From Nocardioides sp. NBC_00368 (lineage in GTDB: Bacteria; Actinomycetota; Actinomycetes; Propionibacteriales; Nocardioidaceae), in the NCBI RefSeq assembly GCF_036090055.1, contig NZ_CP107970.1:4733001-4797000 (forward strand): a stretch of DNA of 64,000 nt, read 5' to 3'. Under the pieces are notes generated by a model. The model was not told the DNA's origin. It saw nothing but the letters and a program-made list of their open reading frames with translations, and made no database searches. A program made the translations under genes and the position numbers. Below, piece by piece: positions 43,178 to 53,207 of the stretch (its first letter is position 1; every line of letters begins with the position of its first letter).

Positions 43178-46100
43178 GTGGTCGTACATCTGCACCGCGC
43201 GCCGCGGACCGATCTGCTCGCCGACTCGCTCGGCGAGCTGCTTGCGGTGCCGCTGGGGGACCCGTTCGCGACCGAGGTCGTGGTGGTGCCGGCGCGGGGG
43301 GTGGAGCGGTGGTTGTCGCAGCGGCTGGCGCATCGGCTGGGGGCAGCTGACGGAAGGTCCGACGGGATCTGCGCGGGGGTCGACTTCAGGACGCCTTGGT
43401 CGCTGTTCGCCGAGATCGCGGGGACGGGGGACGAGGATCCCTGGGCGCCGGAGTCGCTGACCTGGCCGGTGCTGGCGGCGATCGATGCGTCGCTGGACGA
43501 GGCGTGGGCGAGGCCGCTCGCGCAGCATCTGGGCCACGGGGACACGACGGAGGAAGGCGTACGTCGGCGGGGGCGGCGGTTGGCGCTGGCCCGAAGGCTG
43601 GCGCGGTTGTTCGCTGCGTACGCGGACCAGCGGCCGGCGGTGGTGGCCGACTGGAGTGCGGGGCGGGACACGGACGGGCTCGGCGCGGAGATCGCCGAGG
43701 ACCTCGCGTGGCAGCCGCCGTTGTGGCGAGCCGTTGCCGGGCTGGTCGGCGGACCGACGCCGGTGGAGCGGCAGGCCGCGACGGTTGCGAAGCTGAAGGA
43801 GGCGCCGGGGGAGTTCGAGCTGCCGGAGCGGGTCTCCTTGTTCGGGCACACGAGGCTGTCGGCGACCGACGTCGAGCTCGTCGCGGCGCTGGGGGAGCAC
43901 CGCGAGGTGCACCTGTGGTTGCCGCATCCCTCGGAGGCCCTGTGGGAGGCGCTCGCCGGGCTGGATGGGACGGTGGCCCGGACCGCCGACAGGTCGCACG
44001 ACGCGGTCGGGCATCCGCTGCTGGCGACACAGGGTCGGGATACGCGGGAGCTGCAGCGCTCCTTGAACGGGTTCGCCGGAGAGGCGATCACCGACGGTGT
44101 GTTCGACACCGACGGCCGGCTGCTCGGGTGGCTGCAGGCGGACATCCGTGGCAACACTGTCGGGGAAGCGGCCGCCCGGGTGCTCGCACCGGAGGACCGC
44201 TCGATCCAGGTGCACGCCTGCCACGGCGAGGCGCGGCAGGTGGAGGTGCTCCGCGAGGTGCTGCTGGGGCTGCTCGAGGACGACCCGACGCTGGAGCCGC
44301 GGGACGTGCTGGTGATGTGCCCCGACATCGAGACCTTCGCGCCGCTGATCGAGGCCGGGTTCGGGCTCGGCGAGATGATCGGCGAGACCGGACACCCCGC
44401 TCACCGGCTGCGGGTGAAGCTGGCGGACCGGTCGCTGACGCGTACGAACCCGCTCCTGGACGTGGCCACCAGGCTGCTCGACCTGGCCGGCGGCCGGGCA
44501 GGGGTGAGCGACGTACTCGATCTCGCTCATCTCGATGCGGTGCGGCGCCGGTTCGGGCTCAACGACGATGCGCTGGAGCAGATCGAGGACTGGGCCAAGG
44601 ACGCCGGGATCAGGTGGGGCTTCGACGCGGAGCACCGTGAGCCCTTCGGGCTGGAGACGTACGTCGCCAACACCTGGCGATTCGGGATGGACCGGATCCT
44701 CACCGGAGTGGCGATGTCCGAGGACTCGGCGACCTGGCTCGACACGACACTGCCGCTCGACGACGTGGGCAGTGGCTCGGTCGAGCTGGCGGGGCGGTTC
44801 GCCGAGCTCGTCGACCGCCTCGAGCAGGTGACCGACGAGCTGGCCGGGGTGCATCCGCTGGAGCACTGGCTGAAGGTGATCGAGGAGGGTGTCGCCGCGC
44901 TGACGTCGGTCTCGGCCAACGACGAGTGGCAGTCGGGCCAGGTGTCGCGCGAGCTCTCCCGGGTCCGGGACGCCGCCAGAGGCCATGAGGTCGATGAGCT
45001 GCGGCTGCCCGATGTCCGGGCGCTGCTGGGGGCGCGGCTGGCCGGGCGGGCGACGCGCGCCAACTTCCGCACCGGGACGCTGACGGTGTCCACGCTGGTG
45101 CCGATGCGGTCGGTGCCGCACCGGGTGGTCTGCCTGCTCGGCATGGACGACGGGGTGTTCCCGAGGGTCGGGATCACCGACGGCGACGACCTGCTCGCCC
45201 GCGATCCCCAGACCGGCGAGCGCGACCTGCGCAGCGAGGACCGGCAGCTGTTCCTCGACGCGCTGCTGGCGGCGACCGAGACGCTGGTGGTGACCTACAC
45301 GGGGGCGAACGAATACTCGGGCCAGCCGCGGCCGCCCGCGGTGCCGCTCGGGGAGCTGCTCGACGCGCTGGACGCGACCGCGGTCTCCGCCGACGGGCGC
45401 CCGGTGAAGGAGGTCGTGACGACCCGGCATCCGCTGCAGCCGTTCGACCCGCGCAACCTGACGCCAGGTGCGCTGGTGGCGGGACACTCCTTCTCCTTCG
45501 ACAGATCTGCCGAGGCCGGCGCTCTCGCCGCGGTGTCGGACCGTGTCGAGCCGCCGGAGCTCCTGCCCGCCCCACTGACGCCGGCCACGACAGGCGACGT
45601 GACGCTCGAGGAGCTGCTGGCCTTCTACCGTGCGCCCGTGCGCGCGTTCTTCCGGGACCGGCTCGAGCTGGCGCTGCCCCGCGACGACGACCCGCTCTCC
45701 GAGGCGCTCCCGGTCGAGCTCGACGGGCTGGGGCAGTGGTCGGTGGGCGACCGGCTGCTGCACGATCTGCTCGCCGGGATGTCGGAGGAGCAGGCGACGC
45801 AGCAGGAGTGGCGACGCGGCGTACTTCCGCCGAAATGGCTCGGCTGGCGCATCCTCACCGACGTGATCACCAAGGCGAAGCCGATCGCCGCCGAGGCGTT
45901 GCGGGTGCGCCACGCGGGCATCTCCACCGGCCAGGCACGCGCCGTCGACGTCGAGGTCGACCTCGGCGACGGACGCCGCCTGACCGGCACCGTGCCCCAG
46001 GTCTACGGTGATCGGCTGGCGCCGGTGACCTACTCCCGCCTGGGCGCGAAGCAGCGGATCGAGTCGTGGGTGCAGCTGGTCGCGCTGGCCGCCTCCGACG

Positions 46101-46543
46101 AGGACCGGGCCTGGAGCGCCTGGACGCTGGGCCGCCCGGGCAACTCCAGGTCGCGTACGCCGTTCGGACTCTCCCAGCTCGGCCCGCTCGACCACACCGC
46201 GATCGACGTGCTGCGTGACCTGGTGCGGTTGCGCGACAAGGGGCTCTCCGCGCCGCTTCCGTTGCCGCTGAAGACGTCGCTCGCCTACGCCCGCCAGCGG
46301 CGCACCCAGGCCGGCATCGATGATGCGCTCTACAAGGCCGGCTGGGAGTGGAACGACGGACGGTACGAGGGCGAGGAGTCCGACGTGGAGCAGGTGCGGG
46401 CCTGGGGTGCGAAGTCCGGGATCCCGGGTCTCGGCGACCCACCCGAGCCCGGCGAGGAGTTCGACGGCGAGACCTCCCGCTTCGGCGCGCTCGCGATGCG
46501 GGTCTGGTCACCGTTGCTTCAGGCCGAGCAGGGGAGCTGGTGA
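43178..46543 (+). CDS. recC: Exodeoxyribonuclease V subunit gamma RecC
   Basis: About 1121 aa. VVPARGVERWLSQRLAHRLG and ADGICAGVDFRTPWSLF match the RecC N-terminus; a helicase-like fold with degenerate motifs continues (VCLLGMDDGVFPR), ending in the inactive nuclease-like domain. It scans for Chi and stabilises the RecBCD complex. GTG at 43178 chosen on AGG spacing; TTG at 43169 is possible. Confidence 0.93.
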   Translation: MVVHLHRAPRTDLLADSLGELLAVPLGDPFATEVVVVPARGVERWLSQRLAHRLGAADGRSDGICAGVDFRTPWSLFAEIAGTGDEDPWAPESLTWPVLAAIDASLDEAWARPLAQHLGHGDTTEEGVRRRGRRLALARRLARLFAAYADQRPAVVADWSAGRDTDGLGAEIAEDLAWQPPLWRAVAGLVGGPTPVERQAATVAKLKEAPGEFELPERVSLFGHTRLSATDVELVAALGEHREVHLWLPHPSEALWEALAGLDGTVARTADRSHDAVGHPLLATQGRDTRELQRSLNGFAGEAITDGVFDTDGRLLGWLQADIRGNTVGEAAARVLAPEDRSIQVHACHGEARQVEVLREVLLGLLEDDPTLEPRDVLVMCPDIETFAPLIEAGFGLGEMIGETGHPAHRLRVKLADRSLTRTNPLLDVATRLLDLAGGRAGVSDVLDLAHLDAVRRRFGLNDDALEQIEDWAKDAGIRWGFDAEHREPFGLETYVANTWRFGMDRILTGVAMSEDSATWLDTTLPLDDVGSGSVELAGRFAELVDRLEQVTDELAGVHPLEHWLKVIEEGVAALTSVSANDEWQSGQVSRELSRVRDAARGHEVDELRLPDVRALLGARLAGRATRANFRTGTLTVSTLVPMRSVPHRVVCLLGMDDGVFPRVGITDGDDLLARDPQTGERDLRSEDRQLFLDALLAATETLVVTYTGANEYSGQPRPPAVPLGELLDALDATAVSADGRPVKEVVTTRHPLQPFDPRNLTPGALVAGHSFSFDRSAEAGALAAVSDRVEPPELLPAPLTPATTGDVTLEELLAFYRAPVRAFFRDRLELALPRDDDPLSEALPVELDGLGQWSVGDRLLHDLLAGMSEEQATQQEWRRGVLPPKWLGWRILTDVITKAKPIAAEALRVRHAGISTGQARAVDVEVDLGDGRRLTGTVPQVYGDRLAPVTYSRLGAKQRIESWVQLVALAASDEDRAWSAWTLGRPGNSRSRTPFGLSQLGPLDHTAIDVLRDLVRLRDKGLSAPLPLPLKTSLAYARQRRTQAGIDDALYKAGWEWNDGRYEGEESDVEQVRAWGAKSGIPGLGDPPEPGEEFDGETSRFGALAMRVWSPLLQAEQGSW

Positions 46544-46545
46544 CC

Positions 46546-49500
46546 ATGGACGGATTCGATCTGACCGGCCCGCTCCCGACCGGCACGACGCTGATCGAGG
46601 CCTCGGCCGGCACCGGGAAGACTTTCACCATCGGCGCCCTGGTCACCCGCTACGTCGTCGAAGGGGAGGCGACGCTCGACGAGATCCTCGCGATCACGTT
46701 CGGCCGCGCTGCCTCGCAGGAGCTGCGCGACCGGGTGCGCTCCCACCTGGTCGAGGCCGAGCGCGCGTTTGCGGCCGCGGTCGCCGGGCAGCGTCCGAGC
46801 CCGCTCGACGCCCACCTCGAGCTGCTGCTGGACGTGCCCGAGGAGGAGGTCCGCGTACGCCACGAGCGCGTGCGCGACGCGCTCGCCTCCTTCGACGGGG
46901 CCACGATCGCGACCACCCACCAGTTCTGCCAGCTGGTGCTGCGATCGCTCGGCGTGGCCGGTGACACCGACGCCGGCGCCGAGCTGGTCGAGTCGCTCGA
47001 CGAGCTGGTCGTCGAGGTCGTCGACGACCTCTATCTGAAGTGGTTCGGCGAGGCCCGGGAGCGCCCGCCGTTCGACCGCGACGACGCGCTCGGACTGGCA
47101 CGCACCGCGGTCGAGGACCCACAGTCGCGGATCGCTCCGGCGCCGGAAGAGGACCCGGTGGCCGGTGCGCGGGTGCGGTTCGCGGAGGCGGTGCGGGACG
47201 AGGTCGACCGGCGCAAGCAGATGCGCGGCGTCCTCTCCTACGACGACCTGCTCTCCCGGCTCGCGGTCGCCCTGGAGGATCCTTCCGCGCCCGCACGGGC
47301 ACGGATGCGGCAGCGCTGGCGGATCGTGCTCGTCGACGAGTTCCAGGACACCGACCCGGTCCAGTGGCAGGTGCTTTCTCGGGCCTTCGAGGGTCACGCG
47401 ACATTGGTCCTGATCGGCGACCCGAAGCAGGCGATCTACGCCTTCCGCGGCGGTGACGTCTTCACCTATCTGACCGCCGCCCGGACGGCCGAGACGCAGG
47501 CGACGCTCGACACCAACTGGCGCAGCGACGCACCGCTGGTCGAGCGGCTCCAGGTGGTCCTGCGCGGAGCGGCGCTCGGCTCTCCCGACATCGTCGTCCA
47601 CGACGTGAAGGCACATCACGACGGTTCCCGGCTGATGAACGCACCGAATCCCTCGCCGTTCCGCATCCGCCGGGTCGGCCGCAACGGCTTCAAGCTCACT
47701 CGCGGCAAGATGATCACCGCCGGTGACGCCCGCAACCACATCGCCCGGGATCTCGCCGGCGACATCGCCGCGCTGCTCGGCTCGGACGCCACCTGGTGCG
47801 ACCGGCCGGTCCAGGCCGGGGACATCGCGGTCATCGTCGCGATCCGTTCCCACGGGCTCCTGGTCCAGCGTGTCCTGCAGGAGCACGGCATCCCGGCGGT
47901 GATGGCCGGCGGCGGTGACGTCTTCCTGACTCCCGCCGGTGAGGACTGGCACGCGCTGCTGCAGGCGCTCGACTCGCCCCACCGGGCGCCGCTGGTGCGG
48001 GCGGCCGGGCTGAGCGTGTTCTTCGGCTACACCGCGACCGAGCTCGACGCGGGCGGCGAGGCGCTGACCTCCCGCATCGCCGACACCCTGCGCGGCTGGG
48101 CGCTGCTGCTGCGCGGCCGAGGGGTCGCCGCCCTGATCGAGGCGGCGGAGGAGCGCGGCCTCACCGCGCGCGTGCTGCAGCGCACCGACGGGGAGCGGCT
48201 GCTCACCGACGTACGTCATCTGGGCCAGCTGCTCCACGACATCTCCGTGCGCGACTCGCTCGGGCTGCCGGCGCTGCTGACCTGGTTCCGCGACGAGCGG
48301 CGGCGCTCGGCGGCCACCGAGCGGCCGCGGCGGCTCGACTCGGACGCCGCGGCGGTGCAGATCGTGACGGTGCACGGCTCGAAGGGACTGCAGTACCCGA
48401 TCGTCTACTTGCCCTTCGCCTACGACTTCTTCGTGCGCGACCCCGAGGTCGCCCGCTTCCACGACACCGACGGGCAGCGGACGATCGACGTCACCCGGAC
48501 CGGTGCCCAGTGGGCGCAGCACCTGGCCCGACACCAGGACGAGGAGCTGGGGGAGGAGCTTCGAGACCTGTACGTCGCACTGACCCGCGCCCAGTCGCAG
48601 GTCGTCGCCTGGTGGGCGCCGACGGCCAACACCGCCACCGGCGGACTCCACCGGCTGCTGTTCGGGCGGCAGCCCGGGGTCACCGCGGTGCCGCCGTCGC
48701 AGGAGGTCTTCGACGACGCCTACGCCGAGCGGGTGCTCGGACTCATCGAGAAGATGGGCGGGCCGACCGCCGAGCCGTCGGTCGTGGCGACGGCCGTCGC
48801 GTCCGTGAGGCCGGAGACGACCGGCGTCCTCGCCGCGCGGGCGTTCACACGGGAGGTGGACGCGGAGTGGCGGCGTACGTCCTACTCCGGACTGATCCGG
48901 GTCGACGAGGTCGTCACGCCGACCTCGGAGCCGGAGGTCGAGGGCACTGACGACGAGCCGATCGCCGAGGACGTCGATCTCTCGCCATCGCTGGTCGAGC
49001 TTGACGAGACCCCGGAGGAGCACCTCTCGCCGATGGCGGAGCTGCCCAAGGGGGCCGGGTTCGGCTCGCTGGTCCACGCGGTCCTGGAGCACACCGACCC
49101 CGAGGCCCCTGACCTGGCCGAGGAGTTGCTGACGAAGACTCGCGAGCAGCTGCGCTGGTGGCCGGTCCCGGCATCGGCCGAGGACCTCGCGATCGCGATG
49201 CTGCCGCTCAACCTGACTCCGCTCGGCCCACTGGCCGACGGGCTGACGCTGGCCCGGATCCCGCTGCGCGACCGGCTGCGCGAGCTCGACTTCGAGATCC
49301 CGCTCGCCGGCGGCGATTCGCGTGGACCCGGGGCACCGGACGTACGGCTGAGCGATCTCGCCCCGTTGCTGCGGGCCCATCTCCCGGCGGACGACCCGAT
49401 GGTGACGTACGCCGACCGGCTGGAGGCTCCGCCCCTGGGCGAGCAGTCGCTGCGGGGCTATCTGACCGGTTCGGTCGACGTGGTGCTGCGGCTGCCGAGC

Positions 49501-49836
49501 GGCCGGTTCGTCGTGGTCGACTACAAGACCAACTTCCTGGGCGTGGAGGCGATGGACTACACCCAGCCGAAGCTCGCCGAGGCGATGCTGCACTCCCACT
49601 ACCCGCTGCAGGCGCTGCTCTACTCCGCGGTGGTCCACCGCTTCCTGCGCTGGCGCCTGCCCGGCTACGACCCCGAGAAGCATCTCGGCGGCGTGCTCTA
49701 TCTCTATGTCCGCGGGATGCTCGGCCCGGACACACCCGTCGTCGACGGCATCCCGACCGGCGTCTTCACCTGGCAGCCGCCCGCCTCCCTGGCTGTTGCG
49801 CTGTCCGACCTGCTGGATGGAGGCACGGCCGCATGA
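46546..49836 (+). CDS. recB: Exodeoxyribonuclease V subunit beta RecB
   Basis: 1096 aa. UvrD-like SF1A helicase: Walker A EASAGTGKTFTIGALV, motif II VDEFQDTDPVQW, motif III GDPKQAIYAFRGGD, motif V VTVHGSKGLQYPIV. The C-terminal nuclease domain has VVVDYKTNF with Asp/Lys catalytic residues. 3'-5' helicase and nuclease of RecBCD. ATG at 46546, two bases after the recC stop; GGGGAG precedes it. Confidence 0.95.
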   Translation: MDGFDLTGPLPTGTTLIEASAGTGKTFTIGALVTRYVVEGEATLDEILAITFGRAASQELRDRVRSHLVEAERAFAAAVAGQRPSPLDAHLELLLDVPEEEVRVRHERVRDALASFDGATIATTHQFCQLVLRSLGVAGDTDAGAELVESLDELVVEVVDDLYLKWFGEARERPPFDRDDALGLARTAVEDPQSRIAPAPEEDPVAGARVRFAEAVRDEVDRRKQMRGVLSYDDLLSRLAVALEDPSAPARARMRQRWRIVLVDEFQDTDPVQWQVLSRAFEGHATLVLIGDPKQAIYAFRGGDVFTYLTAARTAETQATLDTNWRSDAPLVERLQVVLRGAALGSPDIVVHDVKAHHDGSRLMNAPNPSPFRIRRVGRNGFKLTRGKMITAGDARNHIARDLAGDIAALLGSDATWCDRPVQAGDIAVIVAIRSHGLLVQRVLQEHGIPAVMAGGGDVFLTPAGEDWHALLQALDSPHRAPLVRAAGLSVFFGYTATELDAGGEALTSRIADTLRGWALLLRGRGVAALIEAAEERGLTARVLQRTDGERLLTDVRHLGQLLHDISVRDSLGLPALLTWFRDERRRSAATERPRRLDSDAAAVQIVTVHGSKGLQYPIVYLPFAYDFFVRDPEVARFHDTDGQRTIDVTRTGAQWAQHLARHQDEELGEELRDLYVALTRAQSQVVAWWAPTANTATGGLHRLLFGRQPGVTAVPPSQEVFDDAYAERVLGLIEKMGGPTAEPSVVATAVASVRPETTGVLAARAFTREVDAEWRRTSYSGLIRVDEVVTPTSEPEVEGTDDEPIAEDVDLSPSLVELDETPEEHLSPMAELPKGAGFGSLVHAVLEHTDPEAPDLAEELLTKTREQLRWWPVPASAEDLAIAMLPLNLTPLGPLADGLTLARIPLRDRLRELDFEIPLAGGDSRGPGAPDVRLSDLAPLLRAHLPADDPMVTYADRLEAPPLGEQSLRGYLTGSVDVVLRLPSGRFVVVDYKTNFLGVEAMDYTQPKLAEAMLHSHYPLQALLYSAVVHRFLRWRLPGYDPEKHLGGVLYLYVRGMLGPDTPVVDGIPTGVFTWQPPASLAVALSDLLDGGTAA

Positions 49837-51587
49837 TCGAGCGCTGGGAGTCCGACGACCCCTTCGACGCACGCCTGGCCCGGTCCGCGACCGGTCTGCT
49901 GGAGTCGTTCAACAAGGAAGGCGTGCTGACCGCCGCCGACGTACACGTCGCGACCCGCGCCGCCGCCCTCGCCGGCGAGGAGCGTGACGAGGTGCGGCTG
50001 GCGGTCGCGCTGGCGGTCCGCGCGGTCCGGCACGGGTCGGTGTGCGTCGACCTGGCCGCGCTGCGGGACACCGAGGAGACGCTGCCCTGGCCGGCTGTCG
50101 ATGGTTGGCTGGAGGCGGTCGCCGGCAGCCCGCTCGCCGCGCAGTCCCTGGTGCAGGTCGAGGACGGCCTGCTCTACCTCGACCGCTATCACCGCGAGGA
50201 AGGACAGGTACGCGACGACCTGCTCGCCCGCTTGGCCTCGCCCCGCCCGGTGGCCGATGAGGCGCTGCTGGAGGCGAGCGCTGGCCGGCTCTTCCCGGGG
50301 GAAGGCTACGCCGAGCAGCGCGCCGCCGCTCTGGCCGCCGCCCGGCAGTCGACGACGGTGCTCACCGGCGGCCCCGGCACCGGCAAGACCACGACTGTGG
50401 CCGGGCTGCTGGCGTTGCTCACCGAGCAGTCCCCGACGCCCTTGCGGGTCGCGCTGACCGCGCCGACCGGCAAGGCGGCCGCGCGGTTGCAGGAGGCTGT
50501 CGAGAGCGCTCAGCTGGCGCCGCAGTTCACCGCGGCCGACCGCACCCGCCTCTCCGGTCTGACCGCGTCGACCCTCCACCGGCTGCTCGGCTGGCGACCC
50601 GGCTCCTCGACCCGCTTCAAGCACCACCGCACCAACCGACTGCCGCACGACGTGATCGTCGTCGACGAGACGAGCATGGTGTCGCTGACGATGATGGCCC
50701 GCCTGCTCGAGGCGGTGCGTCCGGAGGCGCGGCTGATCCTCGTGGGCGACCCCGACCAGCTCGCCAGCGTCGAGGCCGGCGCGGTGCTCTCCGACCTCGT
50801 CGCCGGCCTCGCCGTGCGCTCGCCCGATGCCGTCGCGGCGCTGCGTACCACCCATCGTTTCGGCGGCGCGATCGGTGCCCTTGCCGCGGCGCTGCGGGAC
50901 GGCGACGCCGACGCGGCCCTCGCCGTGCTGAAGTCGGGCGATCCCGCGGTCGAGCTCGTCGACCCCGCCGACGAGGCCCGCGTGGCCGCGGTCGAGGGCG
51001 ACCTGGTCACGCACGCCGTCGCCCTTCACGAGGCCGCGCTCGCGGGCGATGCGGGGAGCTGCGTACGGATGCTCGACGAGTCGCGTCTCCTCTGCGCCCA
51101 CCGCGACGGCCCCTGGGGCGTCTCCCACTGGAACCGGCAGCTCGAGCGTGGCCTCGCCGAGACCACCGGTGAGCCGCTCGGCATCGGCTGGGGCCACGAG
51201 TGGTACCCGGGCCGCCCGGTCCTCGTCACCGCCAACGACTACGGCCTCGGTCTCTTCAACGGCGACACCGGCGTCACCTACCAGGATGCCGCCGGAGACC
51301 TCCGCGTCGCGATCGCGGGCGGTGCGACCTACGCGCCATCGAGACTCGGCGACATCGAGACCCTGCACGCGATGACCGTCCACAAGTCCCAGGGCAGCCA
51401 GGCCAGGTCCGTCACCGTCCTGCTCCCGCCCGACGACTCGCCCCTGCTCACCCGTGAGCTCTTCTACACCGCGGTCACCCGGGCCCAGGAGCGGGTACGC
51501 ATCGTCGGCACCCCCGACGCCGTCACCGCCGCGATCACCCACCGCGCCCAGCGCGCCTCCGGCCTCCGCCAGCGGCTCGGCCACTGA
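49833..51587 (+). CDS. recD: Exodeoxyribonuclease V subunit alpha RecD
   Basis: 584 aa. Walker A TGGPGTGKTTTVAGLL, motif II VIVVDETSMVSL, GDPDQLASVEAG, TTHRFGGAIG, and the C-terminal motif VI (LFYTAVTRAQERVRIVG) with MTVHKSQGSQ. 5'-3' helicase of RecBCD. ATGA overlap with recB completes the recCBD operon, so the complex is intact. Confidence 0.95.
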   Translation: MIERWESDDPFDARLARSATGLLESFNKEGVLTAADVHVATRAAALAGEERDEVRLAVALAVRAVRHGSVCVDLAALRDTEETLPWPAVDGWLEAVAGSPLAAQSLVQVEDGLLYLDRYHREEGQVRDDLLARLASPRPVADEALLEASAGRLFPGEGYAEQRAAALAAARQSTTVLTGGPGTGKTTTVAGLLALLTEQSPTPLRVALTAPTGKAAARLQEAVESAQLAPQFTAADRTRLSGLTASTLHRLLGWRPGSSTRFKHHRTNRLPHDVIVVDETSMVSLTMMARLLEAVRPEARLILVGDPDQLASVEAGAVLSDLVAGLAVRSPDAVAALRTTHRFGGAIGALAAALRDGDADAALAVLKSGDPAVELVDPADEARVAAVEGDLVTHAVALHEAALAGDAGSCVRMLDESRLLCAHRDGPWGVSHWNRQLERGLAETTGEPLGIGWGHEWYPGRPVLVTANDYGLGLFNGDTGVTYQDAAGDLRVAIAGGATYAPSRLGDIETLHAMTVHKSQGSQARSVTVLLPPDDSPLLTRELFYTAVTRAQERVRIVGTPDAVTAAITHRAQRASGLRQRLGH

Positions 51588-51596
51588 CCACCCCGC

Positions 51597-51668
51597 GCCG
51601 AGGCGTCACGCGCGTCGGCCGAGTTGGCACCGGCGCGCCAACTCGACCGACCGGCGTGACGTCTCGGC
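51597..51668. repeat. 32-bp imperfect stem-loop after recD, between convergent genes
   Basis: Arms 51597-51628 and 51637-51668 pair at 28 of 32 positions around an 8-nt loop. A further copy of the outer arm (GTGACGCCTCGGCG, near 51678) follows in the same direction. The outer arm contains GCCGAGACGTCA on the minus strand, also present in the 21-bp repeats at 1983. Confidence 0.8.
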
Positions 51669-51692
51669 CTGCAGGAGTGACGCCTCGGCGCG

Positions 51693-52310
51693 TCAGGACC
51701 GGGCGATGGAGGTGGCGAGGGAGGCGAGGTGGCCGAGGCGGGCGAGCTCGGAGTCGAGGAAGTCGGGGCCGCCACGGCGGCCGATGATGACGATCTCGTT
51801 GCCGTCGATGCGGGCGCCGGCGAACATGTTCTCGTCTTCGCCCTCGACCTCGATCCGCTCGGGCCGGTCGAGCTCGATGAAGGGGACGTTCTCGGGCGCT
51901 CCGTCGGTGGAGCGGGCGATGCCCTTGACGCGGTGGACGCGGAGGGCCCAGTCGGCACGGAAGGTCAGGGGCAGGACGTCCACGAGCCGGTCGAGGGCCT
52001 CATGAGCGTTCTCGGTGAGGTCCTCGACCGCCTCGAGGTCGAGGAAGAGGTTGCCACCGGCGGCGTAACGGGAGATCCAGACGACCTGCACGCCGTCGAG
52101 CTCGTTGCACGCCGAGACGATGGAGTCCGGCATCGTGCCCGGAGAGGTCTCGAGAAGCACGTCGTCGACGGCGAGTCCCTCGGCCTTGTTCTTCTCGACG
52201 ATCTCGATCGCCTCGATGTCGCCGCCGGCTTCACCGATGGCAGAGGCAAGGCGACCGAGTGAACCCGGGACATCAGGCAGCTCGACGCGTAGCAGGAACG
52301 GCATGGCCAT
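51693..52310 (-). CDS. ACT-domain protein
   Basis: 205 aa. The N-terminal ACT fold is clear (FLLRVELPDVPGSLGRLASAIGEAGGDIEAIEIVEKN), suggesting binding of an amino acid. The rest (RHVHRVKGIARSTDG-like region and ARIDGNEIVIIGRRGGPDFLDSELARL) is conserved in actinobacteria but uncharacterised. ATG at 52304 is an alternative start. Confidence 0.85.
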   Translation of the reverse strand: MAMPFLLRVELPDVPGSLGRLASAIGEAGGDIEAIEIVEKNKAEGLAVDDVLLETSPGTMPDSIVSACNELDGVQVVWISRYAAGGNLFLDLEAVEDLTENAHEALDRLVDVLPLTFRADWALRVHRVKGIARSTDGAPENVPFIELDRPERIEVEGEDENMFAGARIDGNEIVIIGRRGGPDFLDSELARLGHLASLATSIARS

Positions 52311-52363
52311 AGACCCTAGCGCCGCGAACCGACAGCCGTGGCACTGTCCCGGTTACACACCGG

Positions 52364-52825
52364 TCAATTGGTGACCTGTTCGCCGGCAGGCTCCAGCAGG
52401 AAGAGCGGGAAGACCCGGGACGTGTTGGGCTGGTATTCGCCGTACGTCGGCCAGGTCTTCACGGCGTAGTCCCACCACTCGTCGCGCTCGGCCCCGGAGA
52501 GCTCGCGGGCGACGTACGCCTTCTTGCTGCCGCCGTCCTGGAGCACCATGTCGGGGTACTTGCGGAAGTTGGCCACCCACGCCGGGTTCTTGTCGCTGCC
52601 GCCCATCGAGGCGACGGCAAGGTACTTCCCGTCGCGCTCGACCCGCATCAGCGGCGTCTTGCGGATCGCGCCGGTCTTGGCGCCGCGGTTGGTGATCAGG
52701 ATGATCGGCTTGCCGTCGCGCTCGAGGACGTTGGCCTCGGCGCCGTTGGAGGCCTCGAACGCGGCAACCTGCTCGCGCACCCAGTCGGCCGTGCTCGGGA
52801 CGTATTCACCTTGCAGTTCGGTCAT
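52364..52825 (-). CDS. DUF385 deazaflavin (F420)-dependent nitroreductase-family protein
   Basis: 153 aa. ILITNRGAKTGAIRKTPLMRVERDGKYLAVASMGGSDKNPAWVANFRKYP is the split-barrel signature of the DDN family of Mycobacterium, which uses F420H2. W..Y at the C-terminus (WPTYGEYQ) fits the family. ATG at 52825 chosen since MTELQGEYVPSTADWV begins typical homologues. Its physiological substrate is unknown. Confidence 0.9.
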   Translation of the reverse strand: MTELQGEYVPSTADWVREQVAAFEASNGAEANVLERDGKPIILITNRGAKTGAIRKTPLMRVERDGKYLAVASMGGSDKNPAWVANFRKYPDMVLQDGGSKKAYVARELSGAERDEWWDYAVKTWPTYGEYQPNTSRVFPLFLLEPAGEQVTN

Positions 52826-52871
52826 GCCCTCTACAACACCACGACACAGCACCTATTCCGAGAGGCCCGGA

Positions 52872-53207
52872 TCAGGCGAGGGCCTTGTCGATCTCGCGGT
52901 CGAGATGCGACTTCGGCCGTGCGCCGACCATCTGGAGCACCGGCTTACCGCCCCGGAAGAGGAGCATCGTCGGCACCGCCATGACCCGATAGTCGGCGGA
53001 GGTGGCTGGGTTCTCGTCCTGGTTGAGCTTCGCCACCCGCAGGCTCCCGACCCGCTCCGCGGCGATCTTCTCGAGGATCGGTGCGAGCTGACGGCACGGC
53101 GGGCACCACTCGGCCCAGATCTCCACGAGCACGGGTGTCTCGGACATGAGTACGTCCTCGACGAACCGGGCATCGGTGATGTCCTCGATCACGGTGGTCT
53201 GACTCAT
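52872..53207 (-). CDS. trxA: Thioredoxin
   Basis: 111 aa. EIWAEWCPPCRQLAPILEKIA: the active site is CPPC rather than the usual CGPC. VAVPTML and RVAKLNQDENP complete the fold. CPPC alters redox potential and may favour a special partner. Start overlaps the MerR stop, so both are one transcript under MerR control. Confidence 0.93.
   Translation of the reverse strand: MSQTTVIEDITDARFVEDVLMSETPVLVEIWAEWCPPCRQLAPILEKIAAERVGSLRVAKLNQDENPATSADYRVMAVPTMLLFRGGKPVLQMVGARPKSHLDREIDKALA

Noticed and set aside
43127..49872. Two minus-strand open frames of over 1,000 residues opposite recC and recB
   Set aside because: Arg/Gln/Gly-rich shadow reading of RecC/RecB codons, with no motif.
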